NCBI GenBank assembly: GCA_965249645.1
Contig: CBDFML010000011.1
Span: 1 to 64,000 of the forward strand
Direction of reading: 5' to 3'
DNA from: CAVOEB01 sp965249645
Lineage (GTDB): Bacteria; Pseudomonadota; Alphaproteobacteria; UBA828; JAPUJA01
Length of the DNA stretch: 64,000 nucleotides
In this document: piece after piece, positions 8,594 to 17,065 of the stretch
Layout of the letters: every line of letters starts with the position of its first letter
Numbering within the stretch: position 1 is the stretch's first letter
Notes under the pieces: model-generated
What the model saw: the letters and a program-made list of their open reading frames with translations, nothing else
What the model was told of the DNA's origin: nothing
Database searches by the model: none
Made by a program: the position numbers and the translations under genes

Positions 8594-9955
8594 ATGGCCA
8601 AACGGCTCAGCAAGGAAAACCAGGCACTCTTGGACCGCCTCAAGAAACAGGGGGTGCGTTACCTGATCCCGTCCTATGTCGACATGCACGGCATCTCGAA
8701 GGGCAAGACCGTGCCGATCGAGCATTTCGACCGCATGATGTCGGGCTCGGAATTGTGCACGGGCGCGGCGCTCGACGGCGTGCCTCAGATGGTCGAGGAC
8801 GAGGAGATCGCCGCCCATCCCGACCCGAAATCGGCGACCATCCTGCCCTGGAATCCCGAGATGTGCTGGTTCGCCAGCGACCTGTGGTGCGAAGGCAAGC
8901 CCTTCGAGCCCAACGGCCGGCTGATCCTCAAGCGCCAGCTCGAGGCCGCCGCCAAGATGGGCTTTACCTTCAACGTCGGCATCGAGTGCGAGTTCTTCGT
9001 GCTCCGCGAAGACGAGAACGGCGAGCATATCGCGGTCTCAGAGCTCGACGAAATCGACAAGGCCGCCTACGACACGCGGCTTACGCTGCATAACTACGCC
9101 TGGCTCGACGAAATCGTGAGCTCCATGAACGGGCTCGGCTGGGACGTCTTCTCGTTCGACCACGAGGACACCAACGGCCAGTGGGAAATCGACTTCGCCT
9201 ACGCCGACGCGCTGACCACGTCGGACCGCTTCACGTTCTTCCGCCTCATGCTCAAGGAGATCTGCCGCGAGCACGGCCTGCTGGCGACCTTCATGCCCAA
9301 GCCCTGGAGCAATCGCACGGGCTCGGGTGCGCATTTGAACATGTCGCTCGCGGACAAGAAGACGGGCAAGAACCTGTTCGAGGATGCCAAGGACAAGCGC
9401 AAATGCGACATGTCGAAGCTTGGCTACAAGTTTATCGCCGGCATGCTCAAGCACGCCCCGGCGATCGTCTCGGTGACCTGCCCGACGGTCAACAGCTACA
9501 AGCGCCTGACCGTGTCGGGCAGCATGACCGGCTACACCTGGGCGCCGGCGTTCGCGTGCTACGGCGGCAACAACCGCACCAACCTGCTGCGCGTTCCGCT
9601 GGGCGGCGGCCGGGTCGAGTGCCGGGGCGCCGACATCGGCATGAACCCCTATCTGGGCACGGCGCTGGCTCTGGCGGCCGGGCTGGAAGGCATTCGCGAG
9701 AACGCCGATCCGGGTGAGCCGCATATGGAGAACGTCTACGAGAAGAGCCCGGGCCAGCGGCGTCGTGAAAAGATCAAGGAACTGCCGCGCACCCTGGTCG
9801 AGGGCATCGATGCGGTAAAGCGCGATCCCCTGGCCGAACAGGTGTTCGGCAAGGAGATGTTCGACGCCTGGGTCCAGTTCCGCGAGCAGGAATGGGCGAG
9901 CTACCACAATCACGTTTCCGACTGGGAGCGCGATCACTACCTCAAATTCTGGTAG
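8594..9955 (+). CDS. glutamine synthetase-like ligase (GlnT / gamma-glutamylmethylamide synthetase type)
   Basis: A 453-residue glutamine-synthetase-fold enzyme. Glutamate/metal ligands appear in GIECEFFVL near residue 135 and GQWEIDFAYADAL near 195, followed by GSGAHLNMSL and the nucleotide/substrate block NRTNLLRVP then RGADIGMNPYLGTALALAAG. The C-terminal adenylylation site of GSI (NLYDLP-type) is not recognisable. Overall it is closer to the type III/GlnT and gamma-glutamylmethylamide synthetase group than to GlnA. Such enzymes join glutamate to ammonia or an amine using ATP. A strong GGGGAG site precedes ATG 8594. Its place beside formimino-folate genes and divergent from GATase and AOR genes suggests amine catabolism rather than bulk nitrogen assimilation. 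Confidence 0.85.
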   Translation: MAKRLSKENQALLDRLKKQGVRYLIPSYVDMHGISKGKTVPIEHFDRMMSGSELCTGAALDGVPQMVEDEEIAAHPDPKSATILPWNPEMCWFASDLWCEGKPFEPNGRLILKRQLEAAAKMGFTFNVGIECEFFVLREDENGEHIAVSELDEIDKAAYDTRLTLHNYAWLDEIVSSMNGLGWDVFSFDHEDTNGQWEIDFAYADALTTSDRFTFFRLMLKEICREHGLLATFMPKPWSNRTGSGAHLNMSLADKKTGKNLFEDAKDKRKCDMSKLGYKFIAGMLKHAPAIVSVTCPTVNSYKRLTVSGSMTGYTWAPAFACYGGNNRTNLLRVPLGGGRVECRGADIGMNPYLGTALALAAGLEGIRENADPGEPHMENVYEKSPGQRRREKIKELPRTLVEGIDAVKRDPLAEQVFGKEMFDAWVQFREQEWASYHNHVSDWERDHYLKFW

Positions 9956-9993
9956 GAACGAGTGGGCGCAACGGGCGCTCAGCGACCTTTTCG

Positions 9994-10034
9994 GTGTGCC
10001 GTCGGCCCGGAAGGACCGGCGGCACACTTTTTTT
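9994..10034 (+). terminator. intrinsic terminator of the GS-like gene
   Basis: An eight-base perfect stem GTGTGCCG / CGGCACAC, extended by further pairs across a T-G wobble, is followed directly by seven T residues at 10028-10034. It lies 38 bases after the stop of the GS-like gene and closes the plus-strand unit. Confidence 0.85.
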
Positions 10035-10121
10035 GACCGGATCATTGGCCTAATTTCGTCGTATTATCCCAGAATCCGAGGATAATCCGGAAAACCGGGC
10101 AACCGTGGTGCGAGGCCGACC

Positions 10122-10541
10122 ATGACGGAGACGGACGAGCTTAAATACAACATGGCGCAAATCCTGACGTCGATGGACTTCTTCATGAAGTATTCCGCCG
10201 TCTGGCAGGCGGAAATCGGCGAGGAATTCTTCACCCGCGACCATTGGTTCGTGTTCAACGAATGCTGCCGGTCCAAGTGGGAGGGACGCGCTTTTACGGT
10301 CTCCGACGCGATCCGCACCATGCCCTGGGTCGCGCCCGCAGTGGCGCGCACCCGCATCGAGGAGGCCGAAACGGCCGGGCTGCTGCAAATCGTTCCGAGC
10401 GAGACCGACGGCCGCATCAAGCACGTTCTTCCCAGCGAAGTTCTTGAAAACAAAGAAAAAGACGTGTTCGTGGCGACGGTCGACCTGTTTCGTGAAACGC
10501 TCGAGGACCTGGCCGACGAGGGGCCCCTGCCCAAACGCTGA
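10122..10541 (+). CDS. small winged-helix (MarR-like) regulator, putative
   Basis: A 139-residue soluble protein with the layout of a MarR-type winged helix: an N-terminal helix, a segment with TVSDAIRTMPWVAPAVARTRIEE that looks like helix-turn-helix, then AGLLQIVPSETDGRIKHVLP as the wing (a charged DGR turn as in MarR proteins), and a C-terminal helix. GAGG lies about 10 bases before ATG 10122. It follows the terminator of the ligase gene and is probably its own unit. Binding target unknown. The assignment rests on pattern and not on a strong signature. Confidence 0.6.
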   Translation: MTETDELKYNMAQILTSMDFFMKYSAVWQAEIGEEFFTRDHWFVFNECCRSKWEGRAFTVSDAIRTMPWVAPAVARTRIEEAETAGLLQIVPSETDGRIKHVLPSEVLENKEKDVFVATVDLFRETLEDLADEGPLPKR

Positions 10542-10714
10542 GCGAGCGAAATAGCCTGAAAATCGAGACTAGTTTTCGCGCCAAATTCGTTTGAGCGAAC
10601 GGCGCGATTTGCGGAGACTTACGCCAGCGCTCCGCCGCGACCGGGGGTATGTGGGAATCGGCCTTGCGACGCGAGTTCGGGAAACCTGTCCCAACCATTC
10701 ACGAGGATGACATC

Positions 10715-11191
10715 ATGAAGCTCATCAAAGTCGCACCCTTCGCCGTGGCCGGGTTGCTTGTCGTGGCCGGCTGTTCGCCCGACGCGGGCCTCAAGGAATC
10801 GCTCGGCACGCTCGGCGGCGCCGCGTTAGGCGGGCTCGCCGGCGCCCAGATCGGTGACGGCACCGGCCAGCTTGCCGCGACCGCCGCCGGCGCCCTTATC
10901 GGCGCCGTGGTCGGCCGCGAGGTGGGCAGCTCGCTCGACAAGGCCGACCAGCTCTACGCCGAGCGCTCCGCCCAGAACACGCTGGAACACAATTCCTCGG
11001 GCGTCGCCGGACAGTGGTCGAACCCCGATTCGGGCAATTACGGCACTGTGACGCCCCAGCCCGCCTACCAGACCGCCAGCGGCCAGTATTGCCGGGAATA
11101 CCAGACCACGGTGATCGTCGGCGGCGAGGCCCAGGAGGGTTACGGGACTGCCTGTCGAATGGAAGACGGCAGCTGGCAGATCCAGAGTTAG
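10715..11191 (+). CDS. 17 kDa surface antigen-like glycine-zipper lipoprotein
   Basis: A 158-residue outer-membrane lipoprotein. Residues 1-21 form a signal peptide ending in the lipobox VVAGC. Residues about 32-72 are a glycine-zipper (GGAALGGLAGAQIG, then GALIGAVVGREVGSSLD), and the C-terminus has a cysteine-containing beta region with YCREYQTTVIVGGEAQEGYG, as in the rickettsial 17 kDa antigen family. The open frame extends to 10649, but ATG 10715 gives a proper signal peptide and has GAGGA upstream. The probable role is envelope integrity; no partner is apparent next to it. Confidence 0.85.
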   Translation: MKLIKVAPFAVAGLLVVAGCSPDAGLKESLGTLGGAALGGLAGAQIGDGTGQLAATAAGALIGAVVGREVGSSLDKADQLYAERSAQNTLEHNSSGVAGQWSNPDSGNYGTVTPQPAYQTASGQYCREYQTTVIVGGEAQEGYGTACRMEDGSWQIQS

Positions 11192-11298
11192 GGAACCGAC
11201 CGCCCCCCCCGGACCTATCTCTCCCCTGCTGGCCCGGGCCGGCGTCGACCCCCGCGCGCCCGGGCCGGCGGTTACCGCCGCGTCCGGGCGCGGTGCGT

Positions 11299-11529
11299 TC
11301 AGCCTTCGTCGTCGCTCTCGGTTGAGTCGTAGCCGCGCTTGTGGCTGAGATAGACCAGCCGCATGAGACCGATGCCGACGACCAGGGTCGCCGCAACACC
11401 TAGCCCCATGGCCATAAGGCCGTGCCCCGAAACCTCCACCTCGCCCATGTCGATCCAGGTGTAAACCGCGCCGCCGGCGGCCAGCGCCAGCAGGCCGAGC
11501 AGCACGGCGATCGCGAGCCAGCTTTTCAT
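11299..11529 (-). CDS. small two-helix membrane protein of unknown function
   Basis: A 76-residue protein with two hydrophobic segments, residues about 4-23 (WLAIAVLLGLLALAAGGAVY) and 36-58 (LMAMGLGVAATLVVGIGLM), and an acidic C-terminal tail ending DSTESDDEG. The start MKSWLA at 11529 is preferred over 11556 because it begins directly at the first membrane segment. No family recognised. It is convergent with the lipoprotein gene and divergent from the GST gene. Confidence 0.6.
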   Translation of the reverse strand: MKSWLAIAVLLGLLALAAGGAVYTWIDMGEVEVSGHGLMAMGLGVAATLVVGIGLMRLVYLSHKRGYDSTESDDEG

Positions 11530-11723
11530 CGTCGATCCATCCCGATCTGTCCGCACCCCGGCGTGCGCGCCCGGAGCCTACTCCAGGACGGCGCCGGTGC
11601 CATCCCCGAATGTGCCGGCCCCGAATGCCCCGGTATGAGAATTTGCCGCGCGGCATTTCGCGACTAAGTTTAGGGCGACGACGAGTTCTGGCCGGGAGGC
11701 CGAACCGAAACCGGAGGTCTGCG

Positions 11724-12422
11724 ATGATCGAGCTCTACACCTGGTGCACGCCGAACGGCTTCAAGGTCAGCATCCTGCTCGAAGAGCTGGAGATGCCCTA
11801 CCAGACGATCTCCATCGACATGGGCAAGGGCGACCAGTTCGCGCCGGACTTCCTGGCAATCAGCCCGAACAACAAGATCCCCGCGATCGTGGATACCGAC
11901 GGCCCGAACGGCGAGCCGTTGTCGGTCTTCGAATCCGGTGCGATCCTGCTTTATCTCGCGGAGAAGACCGGTCGTTTCTTTTCAACCGAACCCCGCGGGC
12001 GCGTCGCCGGCCTCGAATGGCTGATGTTCCAAATGGGCGGGATCGGGCCAATGCTCGGCCAAAACCATCATTTTCGGCTCTACGCGCCGGATCCCATCGA
12101 GTATGCCATCGCGCGCTACACCAACGAGGCAAACCGGCTGTACGGCGTGCTCGACCGGCGACTCGACGGTCGGGACTTCGTGATCGGCGACTATTCGATC
12201 GTCGACATGGCGATCTTTCCCTGGATTCGGAACCACAAGCGCCAGGGCATCGATCTTACCGAATTTCCCCATGTTCACCGCTGGTTCGACGCCATCGCGG
12301 CCCGGCCCGCGGTGCTGCGTGGCCTGGCCGTGCCGCCCGACCCACGGCCCAAGGGCGGCTATAAGCAGGACAGGGCGGCCTGGGACACCCTGTTCGGCGC
12401 AACCCAGTACCAACGACGCTAG
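11724..12422 (+). CDS. glutathione S-transferase (Nu/YfcG-like)
   Basis: A 232-residue cytosolic GST. The thioredoxin-like N-domain begins LYTWCTPNGFKVSILLEE and contains the glutathione-binding ISPNNKIPAIVD (cis-Pro) and FESGAILLYLAEKTG. The all-helical C-domain carries the N-capping motif region IADYSIVDMAIFPW-like (GDYSIVDMAIFPW). This arrangement matches the YfcG/Ure2p-like bacterial Nu class, which act as disulfide or organic-peroxide reductases. GGAGG at 11713 fixes the start at 11724; the longer open frame lacks a ribosome site. No operon partner is evident. Confidence 0.88.
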   Translation: MIELYTWCTPNGFKVSILLEELEMPYQTISIDMGKGDQFAPDFLAISPNNKIPAIVDTDGPNGEPLSVFESGAILLYLAEKTGRFFSTEPRGRVAGLEWLMFQMGGIGPMLGQNHHFRLYAPDPIEYAIARYTNEANRLYGVLDRRLDGRDFVIGDYSIVDMAIFPWIRNHKRQGIDLTEFPHVHRWFDAIAARPAVLRGLAVPPDPRPKGGYKQDRAAWDTLFGATQYQRR

Positions 12423-12591
12423 CCAGATAGCCAGGCAGCGCCAATCGATCGATTAGTGGAAGCCGGGCGGGATCGATTAACGCTTTGGCAACCAGAATCG
12501 ATGTTTCTATAGGGATAGGGGCCGTGCGCTGCACTTGAGAGGCGGCGCGCGACCGGCGGAACCGAGCCTGGGCGCAACACCGGCGGCTCGC

Positions 12592-12623
12592 GAAACGAAG
12601 GACATTAGAAACGAAGGACATTA
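12592..12623 (+). repeat. perfect 16-bp tandem duplication
   Basis: GAAACGAAGGACATTA occurs twice head to tail (12592-12607 and 12608-12623), ending just before the start region of the pentapeptide-repeat gene. Because AAGG is part of the unit, the duplication copies a possible ribosome-binding element. The remaining intergenic stretch from 12423 shows no other clear feature. Confidence 0.85.
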
Positions 12624-12640
12624 AAGGTGACGAGCAAGCC

Positions 12641-13936
12641 GTGACCCCGCAGAACTTGACTCATATTCTCGAGCAGCATGCCCGTTGGCTGCGCAACGAC
12701 GAGGACGGTGCGCGCGCCGATCTGTCGTTTCAGAACCTCGCCGGCCTGCAGCTTCCCTACGCGCTGTTTCGCCGCGTCAAGCTCGCGGGCGCGAACTTTT
12801 CAAACGCCGATCTCACGGGCTCGAATTTCAGCGAAGCAGATCTGTTCGCGACCAACCTGGAGGGCGCCATCCTGCGCCAGGTTAACTTCCGCGGCGCCGA
12901 TCTGCGTGGCGCACGGTTCGGCAACGCCGATTTGAGCCAAGCCATCCTGTGTGATGCCGACATGCGCCAGGGGCGCTTGATGAAGTCGGGCGCAGAAACC
13001 TCGCAACCTCATCTGGCCATCGCCGGACAGGGCGCATGCAACTTCGAGAAAGCCACCCTGCACGGCGCCGATTTGAGCCGCGCCAACATGACAAAAACGT
13101 CGTTCGTGGAAGCCGATCTTTCGGGGGCCTGCCTCCATGGGGCGCGGATGCACGAGGCAGATCTCGACGGGGCCATGCTCAAGAGCGCGGATCTTAGCAG
13201 CACCGACCTGTCGGCTGCACGTATCTCGGGCTGCAATATGCAAAACGCCAACATGGCCAACGCCATTGTCCGCGAGATCGATTTCAGCGAAGCCAATATG
13301 CGCGGTGTCAACCTCGAAGGCGTCGACATGATGTTCGCCAACAACAAGCCGGGCTCCACCGAGGTCGACGACGAGTTCGATTCGATCCTCGATCAGCACA
13401 CCACCTGGGTCGAATCCTCGGGCCAGACGGGCGAACGGGCAATTCTCGACGGCCGCAACCTGACCGGCGTCCAGCTCGCGGGCTTCGACCTGTCCGGTGC
13501 CAGTATGCGCGAGGTCAACCTGACCCGCGCCATGCTGGTGCGCACCAAGCTCACCCTCGTCGATCTCTCAGGCGCTACCCTGCTCAACGCCCGGCTGGCG
13601 CGCGCCGACCTGTCGGGGGCTAATTTGACGGGCGCCCGACTGGACGACGCCAACCTCGAAGCGGCAACCCTTCGGCCGCAGGAAATCAAGGACGCGAACG
13701 GCGAGTCGACCGGACGCGATTGGCCCGTCAACCTGACCGACGCCAGTTTCCTGCGTGCCCGCATGCGCGGCGCCGACCTGTTGAAGGCACAGCTGGCCGG
13801 CGCCAATTTCGAGCAGGCCGACCTGCGCGACGCCAGCCTGCAGCAAACCAATCTCGAGACCGTCAACCTGCGCCGCGCACGGCTGACCGGCGCGGCGATG
13901 CCGCTGACTATGAAGGTTCTGGGCGCCAGCGCCTGA
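12641..13936 (+). CDS. pentapeptide-repeat protein with two repeat modules
   Basis: A 431-residue protein built from A(D/N)LxxA-type pentapeptides that should form right-handed quadrilateral beta-helices. It has two modules that begin with related non-repeat caps: ILEQHARWLRNDEDGARADL near residue 9 and ILDQHTTWVESSGQTGERAIL near 246, each followed by a run of pentapeptides. This means an ancestral unit was duplicated. No signal peptide or membrane segment is visible, so it is probably cytoplasmic. The start is GTG at 12641 with AAAGGTGA about ten bases upstream. Function unknown; DNA-mimic gyrase protection is known for some family members but nothing here shows it. Confidence 0.88.
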   Translation: MTPQNLTHILEQHARWLRNDEDGARADLSFQNLAGLQLPYALFRRVKLAGANFSNADLTGSNFSEADLFATNLEGAILRQVNFRGADLRGARFGNADLSQAILCDADMRQGRLMKSGAETSQPHLAIAGQGACNFEKATLHGADLSRANMTKTSFVEADLSGACLHGARMHEADLDGAMLKSADLSSTDLSAARISGCNMQNANMANAIVREIDFSEANMRGVNLEGVDMMFANNKPGSTEVDDEFDSILDQHTTWVESSGQTGERAILDGRNLTGVQLAGFDLSGASMREVNLTRAMLVRTKLTLVDLSGATLLNARLARADLSGANLTGARLDDANLEAATLRPQEIKDANGESTGRDWPVNLTDASFLRARMRGADLLKAQLAGANFEQADLRDASLQQTNLETVNLRRARLTGAAMPLTMKVLGASA

Positions 13937-14067
13937 CCCAGCCGCCGGTCCCGGCGGGGCGGACCGACCTCTCTTCCACTGCCTTCCTGCACTCCCGACG
14001 GCTTGCGCCGCCCACGCCGCGCAGACGGATCCCCGATCTAGACAGTCAAATCACGATCTGATTTAAG

Positions 14068-15255
14068 ATGCCCGTCATGGCAGCCCGGTCATCCTTGCCC
14101 GCCGCCCTCGAAGAAGCGTTCGTCGCGGTCGATCAGCCCATCGAGCACGCCGTCGGCCTGCCCAACGAGGTCTATACCAGTCCGGATTTTTTCGCCCGGG
14201 AACGTGAGGTGTTGTTTGCCCCGAGCTGGACCTGTGTCGGATTCGCGAGCGACATTCCCGAGCCGGGAGACGCACGGCCGGTCAATCTTCTGGGTGTGCC
14301 GCTTTTCGCCGTGCGCGATGCCGCGGGCACCATCAACCTGTTCCACAACGTCTGCAGCCATCGCGGTCATCCCCTGGTCGAATCTCCGCGCCGGATCGGG
14401 ACGCGGTTGCAATGCCCCTATCACGCCTGGTCCTACGATTTCGACGGGCGTTTGCGCACCACGCCGTCGATCGGCGGCCCGGGCGTGAACGAGGTCGCCG
14501 GCTTCGACAAGCGCGACCATGGCCTCAAACGAGTGCGCAGCGCGACCTGGCTCGACCTGGTCTTCGTCAACCTGTCGGGCAACGCACCGCCACTCGAAGA
14601 CACTCTCGCGCCGGTGACGGAGCGCTGGCGGGATTACGATCTGACGGCGTTCGCGAGCGCGCCGCGCGGCAAAATCATCGAATTCGACGTCAAGACGAAC
14701 TGGAAACTCGCGATCGAGAATTACCTCGAAGCCTACCACCTGCCCTGGGTGCACCCGGAGCTGAACCGCTATTCCCGACTCGAGGACCACTACATCATCG
14801 TGGAAGACGGCTACGCCGGACAGGGCAGCACTGTTTACGACCCCACCCGAGTCGATGGACCGGTGCTGCCCCGGCTGCCCGGTCTGCCCGAAAACCGCGC
14901 GCGTCACGCGGAATACCTCGCCCTCTATCCGAGCCTGATGCTGGGCGCCCATGCGGATCACTTCTACGCCGTCGTGCTCGAAGCGACGGAGCCGGGGCGG
15001 GTTCGCGAGCGAATGGCGATCTACTATGTGGGCGATGCCGCGACGGCCGACGCGTTCGCGCCCACCCGCGCCTCCGTTGCGGCCGGCTGGCGCTCGATCT
15101 TCGCCGAGGATCTCGGCGTCGTCGAGGCGTTGCAGCGGGGCCGCCATTCCCCGGCCTTCGACGGTGGCCATTTCTCGCCCGTGTTCGACACCCCGACCCA
15201 TCACTTCCACCGCTGGGTGGCCCGACGGTTCGCGGCCCACGAAATCACGGAGTAA
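14068..15255 (+). CDS. Rieske non-haem iron oxygenase, alpha subunit
   Basis: A 395-residue aromatic-ring-hydroxylase-type oxygenase. The Rieske [2Fe-2S] ligands are C96/H98 (NVCSHRGH) and C116/H119 (CPYHAWSYDF). The mononuclear iron site is ENYLEAYHLPWVH at 217-229, with H224 and H229 as ligands and E221 as the bridging acid, plus EDLGVVEALQRG toward the C-terminus. A glutamate bridge and this size resemble choline/carnitine monooxygenase and glycine-betaine or stachydrine demethylases. No reductase subunit is adjacent. The following gene, 84 bases on, is a GMC dehydrogenase, a frequent partner in quaternary-amine oxidation. The ATG at 14068 or 14077 is possible; no strong ribosome site decides. 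Confidence 0.9.
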   Translation: MPVMAARSSLPAALEEAFVAVDQPIEHAVGLPNEVYTSPDFFAREREVLFAPSWTCVGFASDIPEPGDARPVNLLGVPLFAVRDAAGTINLFHNVCSHRGHPLVESPRRIGTRLQCPYHAWSYDFDGRLRTTPSIGGPGVNEVAGFDKRDHGLKRVRSATWLDLVFVNLSGNAPPLEDTLAPVTERWRDYDLTAFASAPRGKIIEFDVKTNWKLAIENYLEAYHLPWVHPELNRYSRLEDHYIIVEDGYAGQGSTVYDPTRVDGPVLPRLPGLPENRARHAEYLALYPSLMLGAHADHFYAVVLEATEPGRVRERMAIYYVGDAATADAFAPTRASVAAGWRSIFAEDLGVVEALQRGRHSPAFDGGHFSPVFDTPTHHFHRWVARRFAAHEITE

Positions 15256-15339
15256 CGCCGCCGCCCGTTCAGCTTGATGCATCCGGATTACCCCGTGCTA
15301 ATCTTTGCGTCCGAATGCACGGGGGCCGGGGAGAGCGAC

Positions 15340-16998
15340 ATGGCGGCAGGCAAAGAGGTGGACTACATCATCGTTGGCGCTGGCTCGGCGGGTAGCGTGC
15401 TGGCCCACCGGCTGAGCGAGGATCCCGAGGTTTCGGTGCTGCTGATCGAAGCCGGCGGGCGCGACGATTCGATCTTCATCCACATGCCGTCGGGCATGCT
15501 CTACCCGATGCACAATCCCCGCTACACCTGGAAATTCGAAAGTGAGCCCCAGGCACGCCTGAACGGGCGGCGGATCTATACGCCGCGCGGCAAGTGCCTG
15601 GGCGGATCGTCCTCGATCAACAGCATGGTCTATGTCCGCGGCCACGCCCGTGACTTCGACCGCTGGGCAGCCGAGAGCGGTGCCGCTGACTGGGACTACG
15701 CTCATTGCCTGCCCTACTTCAAGCGGGCCGAGACCTGCCGGCGCGGTGCGGACGAGTATCGCGGCGGCTCGGGTCCTTTGCAGGTGACCACCGGAGGCGA
15801 CACCCCGACACCGCGAAACCGCCTCGACGAGGTCTTCCTGGAGGCCGGCCTGCAGGCGGGCTATCCGTTGTCGAGCGATCCCAACGGCTATCAGCAGGAA
15901 GGTGTGAGCTGGCAGGACATGACCGTGGGCGACGGGCGGCGCAGTTCGACCGCGCGGGCGTATTTGCGCCCGGCAATGGGGCGGCCCAACTTGACTGTCA
16001 TAACCCACGCGCTGACGCGGCGCGTGATCGTCGAAGGGAACCGCGCCGCCGGAGTCGAGATCGAACGCAACGGGGCGGGCGAGCAGTGCCGCGCGCGGCG
16101 CGAGGTGATCCTGTCGGCGGGCTCGATCGGCTCGCCCCATCTGCTCTGGGTTTCCGGCATTGGCGCGGGCGGCGAATTGCGCGAGGCGGGCATCGACGTG
16201 GTCTGCGATCTGCCGGGCGTGGGCAAGAATCTGCAGGACCATATCGAGGTGCTGGTGCAGTATGAATGCACCCAGCCCATCTCGCTGGCCAAGGCTATGA
16301 CCCCGTGGGGCAAGGCGAAGCTGGGGCTGGAATGGATCCTGTCGAAGAAAGGGCTGGGTGCTACCACCCACTTCGAGGTCGGCGGCTTCATCCGCACCCG
16401 CGACGACGCGCTCCACCCCGATCTGCAATACCACTACCTGCCGCTCGGCATCACCTACGAGGGCGCGCTGCATAAAGCGCATGCCTTCCAAGCCCATCTC
16501 GACACCTGCCGGCCGACCAGCCGGGGCCGGCTCAGCTTCACCTCTCCGGACATCGCGGTGGCGCCGCGGATCGACCCCAACTATCTCGATACGGAGGAGG
16601 ACCGCCGGGATTTTCGCGAAGGGATACGCAAGACCCGCGAGATCATCGCGCAGGCCGCCTACGACCCCTATCGCGGGCGTGAGCTGGCGCCAGGCAAGGA
16701 CGCCACCTCGGACGCCGATCTCGACGCCTTTTGCGCTGCCCGCGGCGAGACCGCTTATCACCTCAGCTGCACCTGCCGCATGGGCGAGGATCCGATGGCC
16801 GTGACCGACCGCGAAGGCCGGGTGCACGGGATCGAGGGCCTGCGGGTGATCGACGCCTCGATCATGCCGTCCATGACCAGCGGCAACCTCAACGCGCCGA
16901 CCATCATGGTGGCCGAAAAGCTGGCCGATGCCGTCGCCGGACGCGAGGCGCTGGCGCCGCTGACCGTTCCCGTCTACGACCCGAATGCCGCCGCCTGA
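15340..16998 (+). CDS. GMC family FAD-dependent choline/alcohol dehydrogenase
   Basis: A 552-residue glucose-methanol-choline oxidoreductase. The N-terminal FAD site is DYIIVGAGSAGSVLAHRL, followed by the GMC signature around RGKCLGGSSSINSMVYVRGH, and the C-terminal active site has AYHLSCTCRMG with its catalytic His and SGNLNAPTIMVAEK with the second polar residue. Size and motifs match choline dehydrogenase BetA-like enzymes, which oxidise alcohols to aldehydes at the membrane or in the cytoplasm. GGGGAG upstream fixes the start at 15340, not 15274. It forms a two-gene unit with the Rieske oxygenase. Exact alcohol substrate unknown. Confidence 0.9.
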   Translation: MAAGKEVDYIIVGAGSAGSVLAHRLSEDPEVSVLLIEAGGRDDSIFIHMPSGMLYPMHNPRYTWKFESEPQARLNGRRIYTPRGKCLGGSSSINSMVYVRGHARDFDRWAAESGAADWDYAHCLPYFKRAETCRRGADEYRGGSGPLQVTTGGDTPTPRNRLDEVFLEAGLQAGYPLSSDPNGYQQEGVSWQDMTVGDGRRSSTARAYLRPAMGRPNLTVITHALTRRVIVEGNRAAGVEIERNGAGEQCRARREVILSAGSIGSPHLLWVSGIGAGGELREAGIDVVCDLPGVGKNLQDHIEVLVQYECTQPISLAKAMTPWGKAKLGLEWILSKKGLGATTHFEVGGFIRTRDDALHPDLQYHYLPLGITYEGALHKAHAFQAHLDTCRPTSRGRLSFTSPDIAVAPRIDPNYLDTEEDRRDFREGIRKTREIIAQAAYDPYRGRELAPGKDATSDADLDAFCAARGETAYHLSCTCRMGEDPMAVTDREGRVHGIEGLRVIDASIMPSMTSGNLNAPTIMVAEKLADAVAGREALAPLTVPVYDPNAAA

Positions 16999-17003
16999 AC
17001 GGG

Positions 17004-17043
17004 CAAAAGAAAACGCCCGCGCTGACCAGAAGCCGGCGCGGGC
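17004..17043 (-). terminator. intrinsic terminator of the small secreted-protein gene
   Basis: A perfect eight-base stem GCCCGCGC (17015-17022) / GCGCGGGC (17036-17043) is followed on the minus strand by TTTTCTTTT. It lies between two convergent stops (16998 and 17066) and can serve the minus-strand gene; the stem may also slow plus-strand transcription. Confidence 0.8.
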
Positions 17044-17065
17044 ATGCTAAGCAGAAATTATAAAA

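Noticed and set aside
12641..13936. Tandem repeats in this region as a possible CRISPR or satellite array
   Set aside because: The periodicity is 15 bases and codes for pentapeptides in one open frame. No CRISPR array with regular spacers was seen anywhere in the window.
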